A stretch of 64,000 nucleotides of DNA from NCBI GenBank assembly GCA_947646015.1, contig CANSEY010000013.1, positions 1 to 64,000 of the forward strand. Reading direction: 5' to 3'. Made by a program: the position numbers and the translations under genes. Below, piece by piece: positions 33,246 to 42,385 of this stretch. A model generated the notes under the pieces. It was given only the letters and a program-made list of their open reading frames with translations. It ran no database searches and was not told the origin of the DNA. The DNA is from an uncultured Bacteroides sp. (GTDB lineage: Bacteria; Bacteroidota; Bacteroidia; Bacteroidales; Bacteroidaceae). The first letter of the stretch is position 1. Each line of letters begins with the position of its first letter.

Positions 33246-34273
33246 ACCCGTTGGCGGAATTAATTTAGTGCATACTTAATTCTGCCAATGGGCTTGTTGT
33301 TGATGAAGTTTACGTATTGCAGAATGGTAAGTGCACTAATTTTGCCGATGATTCTGGCAAACAAACCATTCGTTATTTTCGCATAGTTTCTGATGGCCAA
33401 GAACTGGTCTGTAAGTTGTGAGAATATTGTCTCAATCCTCTTTCTTGCCTTTGCAAACGGAATGAATGTCGGCTTCCAGTCCTTCTGGTTGAGCCGATAC
33501 GGACACTCCAGTCTTATGTGTGCGGTTTCGAACAAGTCAAGCTGTACATCAGCTCCAATATACCCTTTGTCGCCATAGATGCTACAGTCGTGATAAGCAT
33601 GTTTCACATCCTTCATATAATGGAGATCAGCCGCACTTGCCTTTGAGAGATCATAGGAATGGATAACTCCACATAACCAACAGAGAGCGTGTAACTTATA
33701 ACCAAAATAATACGTGTTCTGCGAAGCGCAGAAACCGAAGTCTGGAGCTTGCGAGAAATCACCGGTACGTCCCATCTTGCATCGTTTCCCTCTTGCAACC
33801 CTACAGACCTCTATTGGCTTGGAGTCAACAAAGAATTGTTCCTCTCCACCATCCATTTCCATGGCAACCCTTTTGCGCAGTTCCTCACACAAGCCTGCAG
33901 TTTTCTTCCTGCGGTCATTGAACTGTCTCCTTGATATGAGATTGGGAATGCAGTCCTTGTACTCTTGCAATTTATAGTCGAACAACCACTTCTCACTATC
34001 AATGCTCTCTGTCTCTGCTGTCAGGGACAGTGCCACTACTTCCAAGTCAGAAAACTTAGGAACAGGACCACGGCGTGGAACATTACCCGATTCATTGACG
34101 AGATTTTCAGAGAATTGCTTGCATATCTCAAGTATTTTGACGAATTTTGTATAAAGGTTGTACATACGATGGTTTGAACTTAATGTTTTGATTGTCGCTA
34201 AGTTACTAAAAATCAACGATATGTGCAACTTTTTACTCATCTTTATCAACTTAAATTAATTCCGCCAACGGGT
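33246..34273 (-). mobile_element. IS982-family insertion sequence, left copy
   Basis: The 1,028-base element has perfect 22-base terminal inverted repeats, beginning ACCCGTTGGCGGAATTAATT at 33246 and its complement ending at 34273. It holds one intact transposase gene on the minus strand. Confidence 0.92.
33260..34240 (-). CDS. IS982-family transposase (left copy)
   Basis: From the ATG at 34240 (MSKKLHI) the product has 326 residues; an internal ATG at MYNLYTKF is also plausible. The DDE residues are seen in FFVDSKPIEVCR, SIYGDKGYIGADV and FAKARKRIETIFSQL. It carries out cut-and-paste or copy-out transposition of its own element and may mobilise the composite. It is similar to, but clearly diverged from, the right-copy transposase, so the two did not arise by a recent duplication. 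Confidence 0.92.
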   Translation of the reverse strand: MSKKLHISLIFSNLATIKTLSSNHRMYNLYTKFVKILEICKQFSENLVNESGNVPRRGPVPKFSDLEVVALSLTAETESIDSEKWLFDYKLQEYKDCIPNLISRRQFNDRRKKTAGLCEELRKRVAMEMDGGEEQFFVDSKPIEVCRVARGKRCKMGRTGDFSQAPDFGFCASQNTYYFGYKLHALCWLCGVIHSYDLSKASAADLHYMKDVKHAYHDCSIYGDKGYIGADVQLDLFETAHIRLECPYRLNQKDWKPTFIPFAKARKRIETIFSQLTDQFLAIRNYAKITNGLFARIIGKISALTILQYVNFINNKPIGRIKYALN

Positions 34274-34299
34274 AACAATCAATTAAAAAACAACTTGTT

Positions 34300-34848
34300 A
34301 TGGTAAAGAAATTTTTAACAATCATGTTTGCTTCAGTGATGGCAATGCTCGCTTTCACTGCTTACAGCAACGACGATGAGCCACAAGGACCGTTTGGAGA
34401 AAAAATGTTGGAGAATATCGACAAGATAATAGTCGACCAAGCTGATGCCGGAAATCTCTATCAGAAAAAGGATGATGCTGCCCGGTTTATATTGGTAGCA
34501 GACTCAAAGGAGGCTGCCCATGGAGTGTGTGAGAAGTTCATTCTCGATCAGTGGGACGTAAAGCAACGCACTGTCAAACTCCCTGACAACTGCGGCAGAA
34601 TCTCACTCACACCCGGTTCGGACGAAAGTATCTTTTACACCGTTTCGTTCAATGCTCTCAAGAATTTCAAAGAACCGGACATGACAGTCGTAATCGTTCC
34701 GGAGGAATACATGGACGGGGATAATCTTGCTATAGACCAATACTTCCCGGCAAGATGGACTGAAAAATGTCCCAATTGTGGTCATAAGTGGAAAACATTT
34801 GCATCCGGACCATATACATGCTCCGAATGTGGTCATAAGTTTGATTAG
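34300..34848 (+). CDS. Secreted zinc-ribbon protein with altered lipobox
   Basis: The product has 182 residues. The signal MVKKFLTIMFASVMAMLAFT is followed by AYSNDDEP where related lipoproteins have ACSNDDE: the lipobox Cys is Tyr (TAC for TGC), so lipidation should fail. The middle is a small alpha/beta domain. The C-terminus holds two CxxC pairs (KCPNCGHKW and TCSECGHKF), a zinc-ribbon-like knuckle. It is first in the operon with the two binding-protein-like lipoproteins and begins 27 bases after the IS982 end. No named family is recognised. Confidence 0.72.
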   Translation: MVKKFLTIMFASVMAMLAFTAYSNDDEPQGPFGEKMLENIDKIIVDQADAGNLYQKKDDAARFILVADSKEAAHGVCEKFILDQWDVKQRTVKLPDNCGRISLTPGSDESIFYTVSFNALKNFKEPDMTVVIVPEEYMDGDNLAIDQYFPARWTEKCPNCGHKWKTFASGPYTCSECGHKFD

Positions 34849-34849
34849 T

Positions 34850-35869
34850 ATGCACAATACTTTCCGCGCTATCTTGGCAATGACAACGTTCCTGGTAACA
34901 GGAGCGTTGTCATCCTGTAATCATACCGATGAGTTGGAGCCGGAATCTCCGGCACCACAGATTGTTTTTCTCTTCTCTCCGGGGGGATTGGGTGACATGA
35001 GCTATAATGACCGTATACTTGAGGGTGTTCAGAGATTCAAGATGGAAAACGGAGATATAGACATCTATATCTACTCCCCGGAATCCCTGCAAGAGGCTGA
35101 GAAAATTTTTGCGGACTGGCTTGAACGTCCCCAAAGCAGCATACCCGTGCTTTTTGTATTAGGTAGCAGTGATTATGAGCCAATGGCGGAACTTTATCTG
35201 GCAGAACACGACTTGACACCCAACAAAAGTATTCTGCTTTTTGAAAGCCGGAAACAGTATAAGGACGAGAACATCCATACCTTCCAGATTTCGATGTTCG
35301 GGGCTTCATACCTTGCAGGAGTATGTGCAAGAAAATGTTCTGAGATGACACCTCTGGTGCTGCTTGCCAATAATACCGACAGCCCCATCAACATAGCCAA
35401 GGACGGTTTTATTGCAGGCTATGGCAGCGACTGCGATGTGGAGTATCTGGCGGATGATTGGACGGGATATGTGTCGGCTTCGCTCGCTTACCGGAAAATG
35501 AGCGATTGGGCGGTTGATTACGACTTCATCTTTCCGGTGGCAGGTGGCTCCAACGCCGGTATATACCGCTACTCCCGTGAATTTGAGGTCTCACCGTACC
35601 TTGCAGGTATGGACATCGATCAGTCAAGCCTCTCCAACCGGATTACGGGTTCGGTCATTAAGCATATTGACCAATTGATTTACAGGTATCTGACGGAATG
35701 GGTCGTCACAGGGGATATGCCGGAGAACCAACTTTACGGTCTTGAAAGCGGGTATGCCGACTGGCTGGTCGCACCCCGATACGTGAATGATTTCAGCAGC
35801 TTAGTCAATGGAATGCGCCCTCAGGCTATGATTTTTGAGAAAGAGTATTATGAAACAAGTGGTTATTAA
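34850..35869 (+). CDS. BMP/PnrA-like substrate-binding lipoprotein
   Basis: The start is the ATG one base after the upstream stop, giving 339 residues with lipobox ALSSC. The fold-defining stretches FLFSPGGLGDMSYNDRILEG, MFGASYLAGVCARK and YDFIFPVAGGSNAGIYRY match basic-membrane-protein (BMP/PnrA) nucleoside-binding proteins. No permease genes are nearby. The protein may act as a sensor or partner for the next protein, which also has a periplasmic-binding fold. It overlaps the next gene by 20 bases. Confidence 0.8.
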   Translation: MHNTFRAILAMTTFLVTGALSSCNHTDELEPESPAPQIVFLFSPGGLGDMSYNDRILEGVQRFKMENGDIDIYIYSPESLQEAEKIFADWLERPQSSIPVLFVLGSSDYEPMAELYLAEHDLTPNKSILLFESRKQYKDENIHTFQISMFGASYLAGVCARKCSEMTPLVLLANNTDSPINIAKDGFIAGYGSDCDVEYLADDWTGYVSASLAYRKMSDWAVDYDFIFPVAGGSNAGIYRYSREFEVSPYLAGMDIDQSSLSNRITGSVIKHIDQLIYRYLTEWVVTGDMPENQLYGLESGYADWLVAPRYVNDFSSLVNGMRPQAMIFEKEYYETSGY

Positions 35870-37979
35870 ACTTATTGCACCGCTCCTCTGCCTGATTGGT
35901 CTGTGGAGCTGTTCGGACGATGAGCCTTCCCTGTCTCCTGACAACAAGCAGTGGACAGAGAAGGTTGTTGCCGTGGTGCTTCCCATGGAGAAAGGGCTTG
36001 ATGTGCATTGGAAAAGGACATTGGGAATGTTTACAACCAACTTTGAGCGTGCATTCAAGAACCACGAAGCGGGTATAAGGTTAAAGTTTGAATACTACGA
36101 TGAGGCAAAGACCGATGTGCGGGAACTTGCCCGGTCGCTGGCATTCAACGACGAGGTGTATGCCGTAATCGGCGGGCTGTATTCTTCCAATGCGGCAATC
36201 CTCGCGGCGGAACTGACTATTGTGGGCAAAACATTCTTCACTCTCGCCACCGCCGAACAACTGGTTCGTGCATACGCATCGACAGGCTATCTTTGGGCGA
36301 TGACCGAGACCGACATTACGCAATGTGAGGTGCTTCTCTCCAAGGTGATTAACTATGAGGGTAAAAGTGTGGCACTTTTGGTCAAGGAGAACGACGGTTA
36401 CGGACAAACGTTCATTGACTGGTTCGCATTTCAAGCACGCGAACTGGGCTTGGAAAACATGGGATGCTATGCTTACACCTCTGACAATATAGCTGATGTG
36501 TCTCGCCAAGCCATGCAGTCAGGTGCAGAGTATGTGATATGTATCCCCTCTGAAATAGAAGAGATGAAGCCGATGCTTGAAGCGCATAAAGCACAAAGTC
36601 TGAACGGGCGCAGTGTACCGCGGATGTTGTTTTCGGATACCGCCTACGGTGCGGATGTACTCAAGATTCACGGTGATGCCGCCGAAGGCATAGAGGGAGT
36701 CGCATTTGGTGCCGACCCTGAGTCGGGGTTTGACGTAAGTTACAGGACCTTTTTCAATGCTACGCCTACTCTTGGAGAATCTCAGCTCTACGATGCCGCT
36801 ATGCTCATCGGCTATGCCGCATGGTACCAGCAGTTCAGACCGGAGTTGTCGTTACAGAAATCATTAAGGGCCGTTGTTTCGGGTGAAGGCTTGAACATGG
36901 GCAGCTGGACAGGTGAGGATATGGGGCTTGTGGTGGATGCGCTCGCTGCCGGAAAGTCGCCCTATGTCCGTGGAGCGTCAGGACATTTAAGGTTCGATGC
37001 CAAGGTGTTTACCAATGTACTTGCCACCACTTACTATAATTTCAAGGTTTACAACGGACAGTACATCATCCTTGACTATAACACCAGCGACGGGGGGAAC
37101 CGCACGGATGCGACACTTGCCGGTTGGAACTGGAAAGCCTCCCGGATGCAGGATTTCGACAATTCAGGAGAATTCAATTACCCTGCACATACCGGCAACT
37201 GGGCACTCCTTGTCGCTTCCTCCAAGGAATGGACCAATTACCGCCATCAGGCAGATGTGCTCGCTATCTATCAGCAGCTCAGACAAGCCGGATATACCGA
37301 CGACCGTATCATTCTCATTGTCGAGGATGACATAGCCGATAATATATCAAATCCCAACAAGGGAGTCATACAGGTGACTATCGGGGGAAACAATGTATAC
37401 GAAAATGTAGAGATTGATTATCGTATGTCATCGTTGAATACAAAAGATATACTTGCCATTCTCAGTGGCGAAAAAAGCGAAAAACTGCCCACGGTAATCG
37501 AATCTACTGAGAACGACAACCTGTTCGTTTTCTGGAGCGGACACGGTGTGCCGGGGGCCATGTGTTGGGATGAGGAAGCTTACGCCATGACAGGCGATAA
37601 ACTGTCTTCTGTTTTTGAGGATATGAACCGCAAAAGGCGTTACCGTAAACTTCTCATGATGGTGGAGGCTTGTTTTTCGGGCGGTGTGATGAAGCAGTGC
37701 GAGGGCATCCCCGGGATGCTGTTCGTCACTGCGGCCAACGGCGACGAAACATCCAAGGCTGATGTCTTCAATTCAGAGATGAAAGTGTGGATGAGCAACC
37801 GTTTCACCTCCACCTTTATCGAACAAATAACCGATAACAAGGAGGTGGCTATGCGCGACCTCTATTACCGGCTGTTCATCAATACTGTCGGAAGCCATGT
37901 TATGGTGTATAATGCTGAAAACTATGGCAATCTTTATTCAGCCAATATGTCAGAATTTATAAATTCAATAGTTCGTTAA
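35850..37979 (+). CDS. Periplasmic-binding-protein / C13 legumain-like peptidase fusion lipoprotein
   Basis: The start is the ATG at 35850 (MKQVVIK), giving 709 residues with lipobox LWSC. Residues ~40-400 look like a type I periplasmic-binding fold (Leu/Ile/Val-binding type): VVAVVLPMEKGLDVHWKRTL, VIGGLYSSNAAILAAEL. Residues ~440-690 resemble family C13: NWALLVASSKEWTNYRHQAD, DDRIILIVEDDIADN, catalytic His in FVFWSGHGVPG and catalytic Cys in MMVEACFSGG. C13 members cleave after Asn or act as transamidases. A ligand-binding and Asn-peptidase fusion on a mobile unit is unusual. Substrate unknown. Confidence 0.82.
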   Translation: MKQVVIKLIAPLLCLIGLWSCSDDEPSLSPDNKQWTEKVVAVVLPMEKGLDVHWKRTLGMFTTNFERAFKNHEAGIRLKFEYYDEAKTDVRELARSLAFNDEVYAVIGGLYSSNAAILAAELTIVGKTFFTLATAEQLVRAYASTGYLWAMTETDITQCEVLLSKVINYEGKSVALLVKENDGYGQTFIDWFAFQARELGLENMGCYAYTSDNIADVSRQAMQSGAEYVICIPSEIEEMKPMLEAHKAQSLNGRSVPRMLFSDTAYGADVLKIHGDAAEGIEGVAFGADPESGFDVSYRTFFNATPTLGESQLYDAAMLIGYAAWYQQFRPELSLQKSLRAVVSGEGLNMGSWTGEDMGLVVDALAAGKSPYVRGASGHLRFDAKVFTNVLATTYYNFKVYNGQYIILDYNTSDGGNRTDATLAGWNWKASRMQDFDNSGEFNYPAHTGNWALLVASSKEWTNYRHQADVLAIYQQLRQAGYTDDRIILIVEDDIADNISNPNKGVIQVTIGGNNVYENVEIDYRMSSLNTKDILAILSGEKSEKLPTVIESTENDNLFVFWSGHGVPGAMCWDEEAYAMTGDKLSSVFEDMNRKRRYRKLLMMVEACFSGGVMKQCEGIPGMLFVTAANGDETSKADVFNSEMKVWMSNRFTSTFIEQITDNKEVAMRDLYYRLFINTVGSHVMVYNAENYGNLYSANMSEFINSIVR

Positions 37980-37992
37980 AAAATAGCCACGC

Positions 37993-39206
37993 CTAAGCGG
38001 CTCTGGCAGTAAATAAAATGAGTTCTTTGAAAAGTTTGTCAATAACTTGCATGTCTGGGTTAATCCCGAACACGCAAATAAATCGTTCAAGCATATAAGC
38101 ATTGTGTATAAAAGACTTGCAGGAGGATATGGAATAGGTTATTCCGAGCCTCTTACATGCCGCTTTGGCCAAGTTGACAGCAGCAAGCGATGCATTGAAG
38201 TGAAAATCCAACTTTCTGAAGTCGGTTGACTGACAGTTGGTGATTCCTGCATGTTGCTTACCATCTCTCAAAATTCCAATTGGAACCTGGTTCTGTAATA
38301 ATCCAGAACCTCCCGTCCATCCATCGAATCGTCTGTAGAGAAGTAAAGCTGCCACTTGTCTGTCCTCCCGTCCATCGGATACCAGATGGCTAAGGAAACA
38401 TACCTTTTGAGAGCTTTTGCATATACCCTCAATCCGTATAGCTTTCCTTTGTTCACCTCGTATTCCTTGCACCGGGTCAGATCCAGATTGGCAAAGTCGA
38501 TTCTTCCGTCAAACCACTTTGGATGGCCACGTTTTCCTGTTTTCTGTTCCAATGTCGGATAGTACAGGATTACGTCATTCCGAAAGCGGCTGATGACATG
38601 GAAATCGTTCTCACACATAGGCGTTATGAATGTTTCCTTGGAAAAGAATGCGTCTGCAACCACCGTTCTTGATATGCTCTGTATCTTGTCTTTTCTACTG
38701 ATAAGATAGCTGCTGTACCAGTCAACGAGGTTCTTGTCCATATTATCCAAGGTTTTACAATCCGGTGTCTGAATGGAACCTAAAGTCATGCATTCATGGT
38801 TGTCGATGTCTATGACACCGATGCCCATGATTTCCAATCCACGCTTGTACTCTCCTGCACAACCAGACCAGAAGTAACCTATCCAAGGTGTCTTCTTGCC
38901 TGATTTGGAGATATAGGAAGGATCGATGGCGATGGCTTTTCTTTTACCTGTGAGATGCTTGCTGATGATAGAGCCGTTGAACGCAAACCAGTCGAAAGTT
39001 TCATGCTCAAAAAGGTTACGGTAGGTCTGTTCCGAAAAACGTCCATACCTACCCAATTGGAGGAAGTTTATACGATCAGGGATGGCCATGAATAATTTCA
39101 TTGCATCCATGAACGTTTTTTCAAAAGGTTTGTGTATATTCACGACTGATTTGAGAGCCGATAGGCACTCGGATTGGTATTGCATAAGGAGTGTTTCTTT
39201 AGTCAT
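37993..39206 (-). pseudogene. Frameshifted IS4-type transposase
   Basis: Two frames make one transposase: 38268-39206 encodes the N-terminal 312 residues and 37993 to about 38290 the C-terminal end. DDE features are AIAIDPSYISKSGK and VVADAFFSKETF. The IS4-type YREK signature is split: Y, R and E lie in DYYRTRFQLEF, while K lies in ILRDGKQHAG in the other frame. A short deletion near 38270 explains this. I could not define terminal repeats. It interrupts the lipoprotein cargo between 37979 and 39458. Confidence 0.8.
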
Positions 39207-39457
39207 AATCAGAAGAGTTGGGAGACTTCTAATTTACTAAAAATCAACGAATTATGCAATACTTTCCACCTTTATTATCAGCAGGTTAGCACTCTTTTTT
39301 CAGTACATTTCTTCATGCTTAACCATTCGTTTTTGACAACATTTCAATGACCTCTTTAGTGTTTTCGAACCAGCTTTTGCCGGTTCTATTGTTTAACTTT
39401 TAATTTTTCGGTAAAAATTTACCGAAGTATTGTAAATTTCAAAAACAATAAATCAAA
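39207..39457. other. Intergenic region with a perfect dyad
   Basis: No gene is seen. A hairpin GAACC/GGTTC lies near 39366-39386. A perfect inverted repeat TTCGGTAAA/TTTACCGAA with a 2-base centre lies at 39407-39426, just upstream of the lipoprotein gene, and could be an operator. Confidence 0.45.
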
Positions 39458-39862
39458 ATGAAAAGTTCAATCAAAAAAATGTCAGCACTGCTGACGATGA
39501 TGGCTGTCGCCATCCTTACTTTCACCTTCACCGCTTGCAGCGATGATGACGATCCTGTGACGGAAGTGACTTACACCTACGGCTTCTCCAGCATGTCGGC
39601 CTCACACCCCGACTTTCTCGAAGAGATGGGGAAAATAGAGAACGCCTTCCAGTCAGCCCTCGGTATCACCGGCAAGCTCTTCACCAAGAAAGGTACGATA
39701 GAAGAATGTGACAAACAGGTTTATGAGGCTTGCCGGAAAGCATTCGATTCGCTCAAAAGCGAGGCCTGGCAAGGGGATTACACCTTCCAGGTTACGAACG
39801 TAGGAACAGGCAAGGTGGTATGCACGGCTACATTCTGTGCCGACAACGAAAACTTTATATAG
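39458..39862 (+). CDS. Small lipoprotein, unknown
   Basis: A 134-residue product with lipobox TFTAC and SDDDDPV after it. The mature part (~105 residues) has a helix with HPDFLEEMGKIENAFQSALG and a C-terminal beta part with FQVTNVGTGKVVCTATFC. It is the last cargo gene before the right IS982 element. Its signal peptide resembles that of the 34300 gene, whose lipobox Cys is lost. Function unknown. Confidence 0.7.
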   Translation: MKSSIKKMSALLTMMAVAILTFTFTACSDDDDPVTEVTYTYGFSSMSASHPDFLEEMGKIENAFQSALGITGKLFTKKGTIEECDKQVYEACRKAFDSLKSEAWQGDYTFQVTNVGTGKVVCTATFCADNENFI

Positions 39863-39889
39863 TTTTATTAGCATGACCTGTTGGCGGAA

Positions 39890-40864
39890 TTAAAATAGCG
39901 CATATTTAACTCTGCCAATAGGCTTTTCATTTTTGTAGTTAATATATTGAAGGATTGTAAGTGCGCTAATCTTCCCAATAATCCGGGCAAACAATCCATC
40001 TGTATCTTTCGCATAATTCCTTATAATCATAAACTGGTCACACAATTGCGAGAATAGGGTTTCAATTCTTTTTCTCGCTTTGGCAAAAGCTGGGAATGTT
40101 GGCTTCCATTCTTTTTGATTACATCTGTATGGTACCTCCAATCTGATATTGGCAGTTTCAAACAAATCCAATTGCACTTGGGCACTTATATATCCTCTGT
40201 CCCCTATGACTGTACAATTACTATAATCCACTTTCACATCCTTCAGGTAATGAATGTCATGCACACTTGCCTTAGTGAGGTCAAAGGAATGGATGATACC
40301 ACTTAACCAGCAGACTGCATGGAGTTTATACCCATAATAATACATGCTTTGTGATGCGCAGTATCCTACCCCAGGTGCTTTTCTAAAATCCTTCTTTCCC
40401 ATACTGCAACGTTTGGAACGGGCAATACGACATACTTCTATCGGTTTCGAATCAATACAGAAATAGTCTTCACCACCATCCATTTTAGAAACCATTCTTT
40501 CTCGGATTGCATTACATAGGGAGGAAGTTATTTTACGCCTGTCATTGTATTGTCGGCGGGAAATAAGGTTGGGTATTTCAACCCTATATTCCTGTAGCTT
40601 TGCAAACAACAGCGACTCACTGTCAATACCAACAGCCTCTGATGCCATGTTCAAAGCCACTACTTCAAGGTCTGAGAATTTAGGGACGACTCCTCGTCTT
40701 GGTACATTCCCGGATTCATTGACTAAATTGCCGGCAATTTGCTTGCATATGTTCAGTAATTTTGCGAATATTGCATATAAGTTGTGCATACGATATTTGT
40801 CTATTAAAAGTTTAGTCACCTTTAATTTACTAAATATCAACAATATGCACAACTTTTTAAACAT
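39890..40864 (-). CDS. IS982-family transposase (right copy)
   Basis: The product has 324 residues. The DDE motif is visible in YFCIDSKPIEVCRIARSK, TVIGDRGYISAQV and FAKARKRIETLFSQL. The reading frame is intact. The nested insertion lies upstream of the start, so it may cut off its native promoter and disable the right end. Confidence 0.9.
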   Translation of the reverse strand: MFKKLCILLIFSKLKVTKLLIDKYRMHNLYAIFAKLLNICKQIAGNLVNESGNVPRRGVVPKFSDLEVVALNMASEAVGIDSESLLFAKLQEYRVEIPNLISRRQYNDRRKITSSLCNAIRERMVSKMDGGEDYFCIDSKPIEVCRIARSKRCSMGKKDFRKAPGVGYCASQSMYYYGYKLHAVCWLSGIIHSFDLTKASVHDIHYLKDVKVDYSNCTVIGDRGYISAQVQLDLFETANIRLEVPYRCNQKEWKPTFPAFAKARKRIETLFSQLCDQFMIIRNYAKDTDGLFARIIGKISALTILQYINYKNEKPIGRVKYALF

Positions 40865-40881
40865 AAATCTTTTATAATTTA

Positions 40882-41864
40882 TAGGTATAGGCGTTTAGAG
40901 CGCACTACATTCACAGCTGATTATCAGTCAGTTTTCTTTTGACAAATCATTCGACGAAGTAGCATATCGAAGATTGTGTCCATATTATTACGGCGGTTGA
41001 ACCTGAAATGATACTCGTCAAGGTATCCTTGAAGATGCTCTTTGGAGCAATGGTGGTGTATTCCACGCAACCATCCCTTTATGTTCATGATGTGAATATG
41101 AATCTGTGGATGCCCTTTGCCCTTATCCGAAGGGCGTTGCTCCAATTTTGGATAATCTTTCTTTAACGGCAGGTAGCCTGACCATTCATCGGTTATGACT
41201 TTTGCGTCCTTTGATATGTATCTGTCGAAGAACGGACGAAAAGAACTTGCCGAAGCATCATCTATCACTTGGGCATACGCACGTCCCACGCCGTCTCGGA
41301 CAATCTCCAACGCGACTATCACAAGCTTCTTTTTGCCTTCCGTGCTTCGTCCAATGATTCCTTCCTCTTCTCCTCCGATATAAAACTCATCGACATGTAC
41401 CTCTCCTTTAAGAGGATAATTACCGCTGCTCCGCATGGCTTTCTGTATCTTACGCTTGAATTCCCATACGGTTTTCTGACGCATACAATATTCTTCCGCC
41501 AGTTCCAAAGAGGACATCCCTTTCTTCTTTGTCGATATTTTGAAGGCTATGTGGAAAGCGTAGACAAGCGGGAATTTTATCTTGTCGAACATGCTTCCGC
41601 TGGTAACGCTCTCGTCATACTTACAGCGTGTACAACGGCGAGAATAGGGATATCTGTCATTGCAATAATTGGTATGACCGCATTTCTTGCATTTGAAGCC
41701 GTCTGCCCACTTTATCGAGGACAAGTACTCAAGGCATGAGGCATCATCGGTAAAACGACTATAAAATTTGATTGATTCCACTCCTTTGAATTTATCGCGT
41801 TGTTCCATGCCTGCAAAAGTAGGCAAAATCCATAAAGTTAGTGCGCACTAAACGCCTATACCTA
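40882..41864 (-). mobile_element. IS1595-family insertion sequence nested in IS982
   Basis: Inverted ends share GGTATAGGCGTTTAG and CTAAACGCCTATACC. A 7-base TAATTTA lies on both sides (40875-40881 and 41865-41871). The element carries one transposase. The exact edge is ambiguous by a few bases because target and ends are both AT-rich. Confidence 0.8.
40924..41808 (-). CDS. IS1595-family transposase
   Basis: From the ATG at 41808 (MEQRDKFKG) the product has 294 residues. An N-terminal zinc ribbon (FKCKKCGHTNY, RRCTRCKYDE) precedes an ISXO2-like catalytic domain with VHVDEFYIGGEEEG, KVITDEWSGYLPL and the IMNIKGWLRGIHHH end motif. It appears intact and should mobilise its own element. Confidence 0.9.
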   Translation of the reverse strand: MEQRDKFKGVESIKFYSRFTDDASCLEYLSSIKWADGFKCKKCGHTNYCNDRYPYSRRCTRCKYDESVTSGSMFDKIKFPLVYAFHIAFKISTKKKGMSSLELAEEYCMRQKTVWEFKRKIQKAMRSSGNYPLKGEVHVDEFYIGGEEEGIIGRSTEGKKKLVIVALEIVRDGVGRAYAQVIDDASASSFRPFFDRYISKDAKVITDEWSGYLPLKKDYPKLEQRPSDKGKGHPQIHIHIMNIKGWLRGIHHHCSKEHLQGYLDEYHFRFNRRNNMDTIFDMLLRRMICQKKTD

Positions 41865-41886
41865 TAATTTAATTCCGCCAACAGGT

Positions 41887-42375
41887 TTATAATAGTTCTT
41901 CGTATGTTCCGAAACCGATACACTCTGCTATGGTGAAATCTTCCCTGCCTTTGTCCGCCATGGATTTCATATCATTCAGGCTGTCGCAGTAGAAGAATAT
42001 TTCATCGTCCTTTTCCGTATCGGCATCCATAGCCAAAGCAATTCTTGCCTCTTCCGTTTCCAACGTATCGTTCCACCGTATCATGCAATCCGCGTAATGA
42101 GGTTCACATCCTTTTTCTGTATAGAATTTAAGATAATGGCTTCCGATTTCCTTTCTGACCTCATCCGGCTTTTTCCATGAACTGTCATCCACGATTTCAA
42201 AACCCAGCCCTTCGACCAGCAGGCAAGTACCATTATCATATACCATCATGGTGCGTTTGCCGATGTGTTTTTTACGCATTTCCGCCCAGTCGGGTATATC
42301 CCAACGCTCGGTAGTCCATACCCCGCGATAGGCTTCAGATATGGAATTGTATTCGCTTAATGTTATCTTCTTCAT
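41887..42375 (-). CDS. Hypothetical acidic protein
   Basis: A 162-residue acidic product (WDIPDWAEMRKKHIGK, EIVDDSSWKKPDEVRKEIGS, DADTEKDDEIFFYCDS). I do not recognise the family. Its TAA stop lies in the 8-base duplication flanking the composite transposon, so the insertion did not change the protein but separated it from the DUF4120-type gene. It is 10 bases after the 84-codon gene and belongs to the same minus-strand operon. Confidence 0.65.
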   Translation of the reverse strand: MKKITLSEYNSISEAYRGVWTTERWDIPDWAEMRKKHIGKRTMMVYDNGTCLLVEGLGFEIVDDSSWKKPDEVRKEIGSHYLKFYTEKGCEPHYADCMIRWNDTLETEEARIALAMDADTEKDDEIFFYCDSLNDMKSMADKGREDFTIAECIGFGTYEELL

Positions 42376-42385
42376 GTCAATGTTT

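Larger units (their letters stand above)
33246..41886. mobile_element. IS982-bounded composite transposon
   Basis: Two IS982-family elements in the same orientation bound this 8,641-base segment. It carries a three-lipoprotein operon, an IS4-type remnant and a fourth small lipoprotein gene. The outer ends are flanked by the 8-base direct repeat TTATAATA. The inner flanks of the two elements (AACAATCA and TTAGCATG) match neither each other nor the outer flanks, so the duplication belongs to the whole unit. A nested IS1595-type element is inside the right terminal repeat. Confidence 0.75.
39876..41886 (-). mobile_element. IS982-family insertion sequence, right copy (interrupted)
   Basis: The left terminal repeat begins ACCTGTTGGCGGAATTAAA at 39876. 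Its complement ends at 41886, but an IS1595-type element (40882-41864) has split the right end about 22 bases from the tip. Without that insert the element would be about 1,020 bases. Confidence 0.88.
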
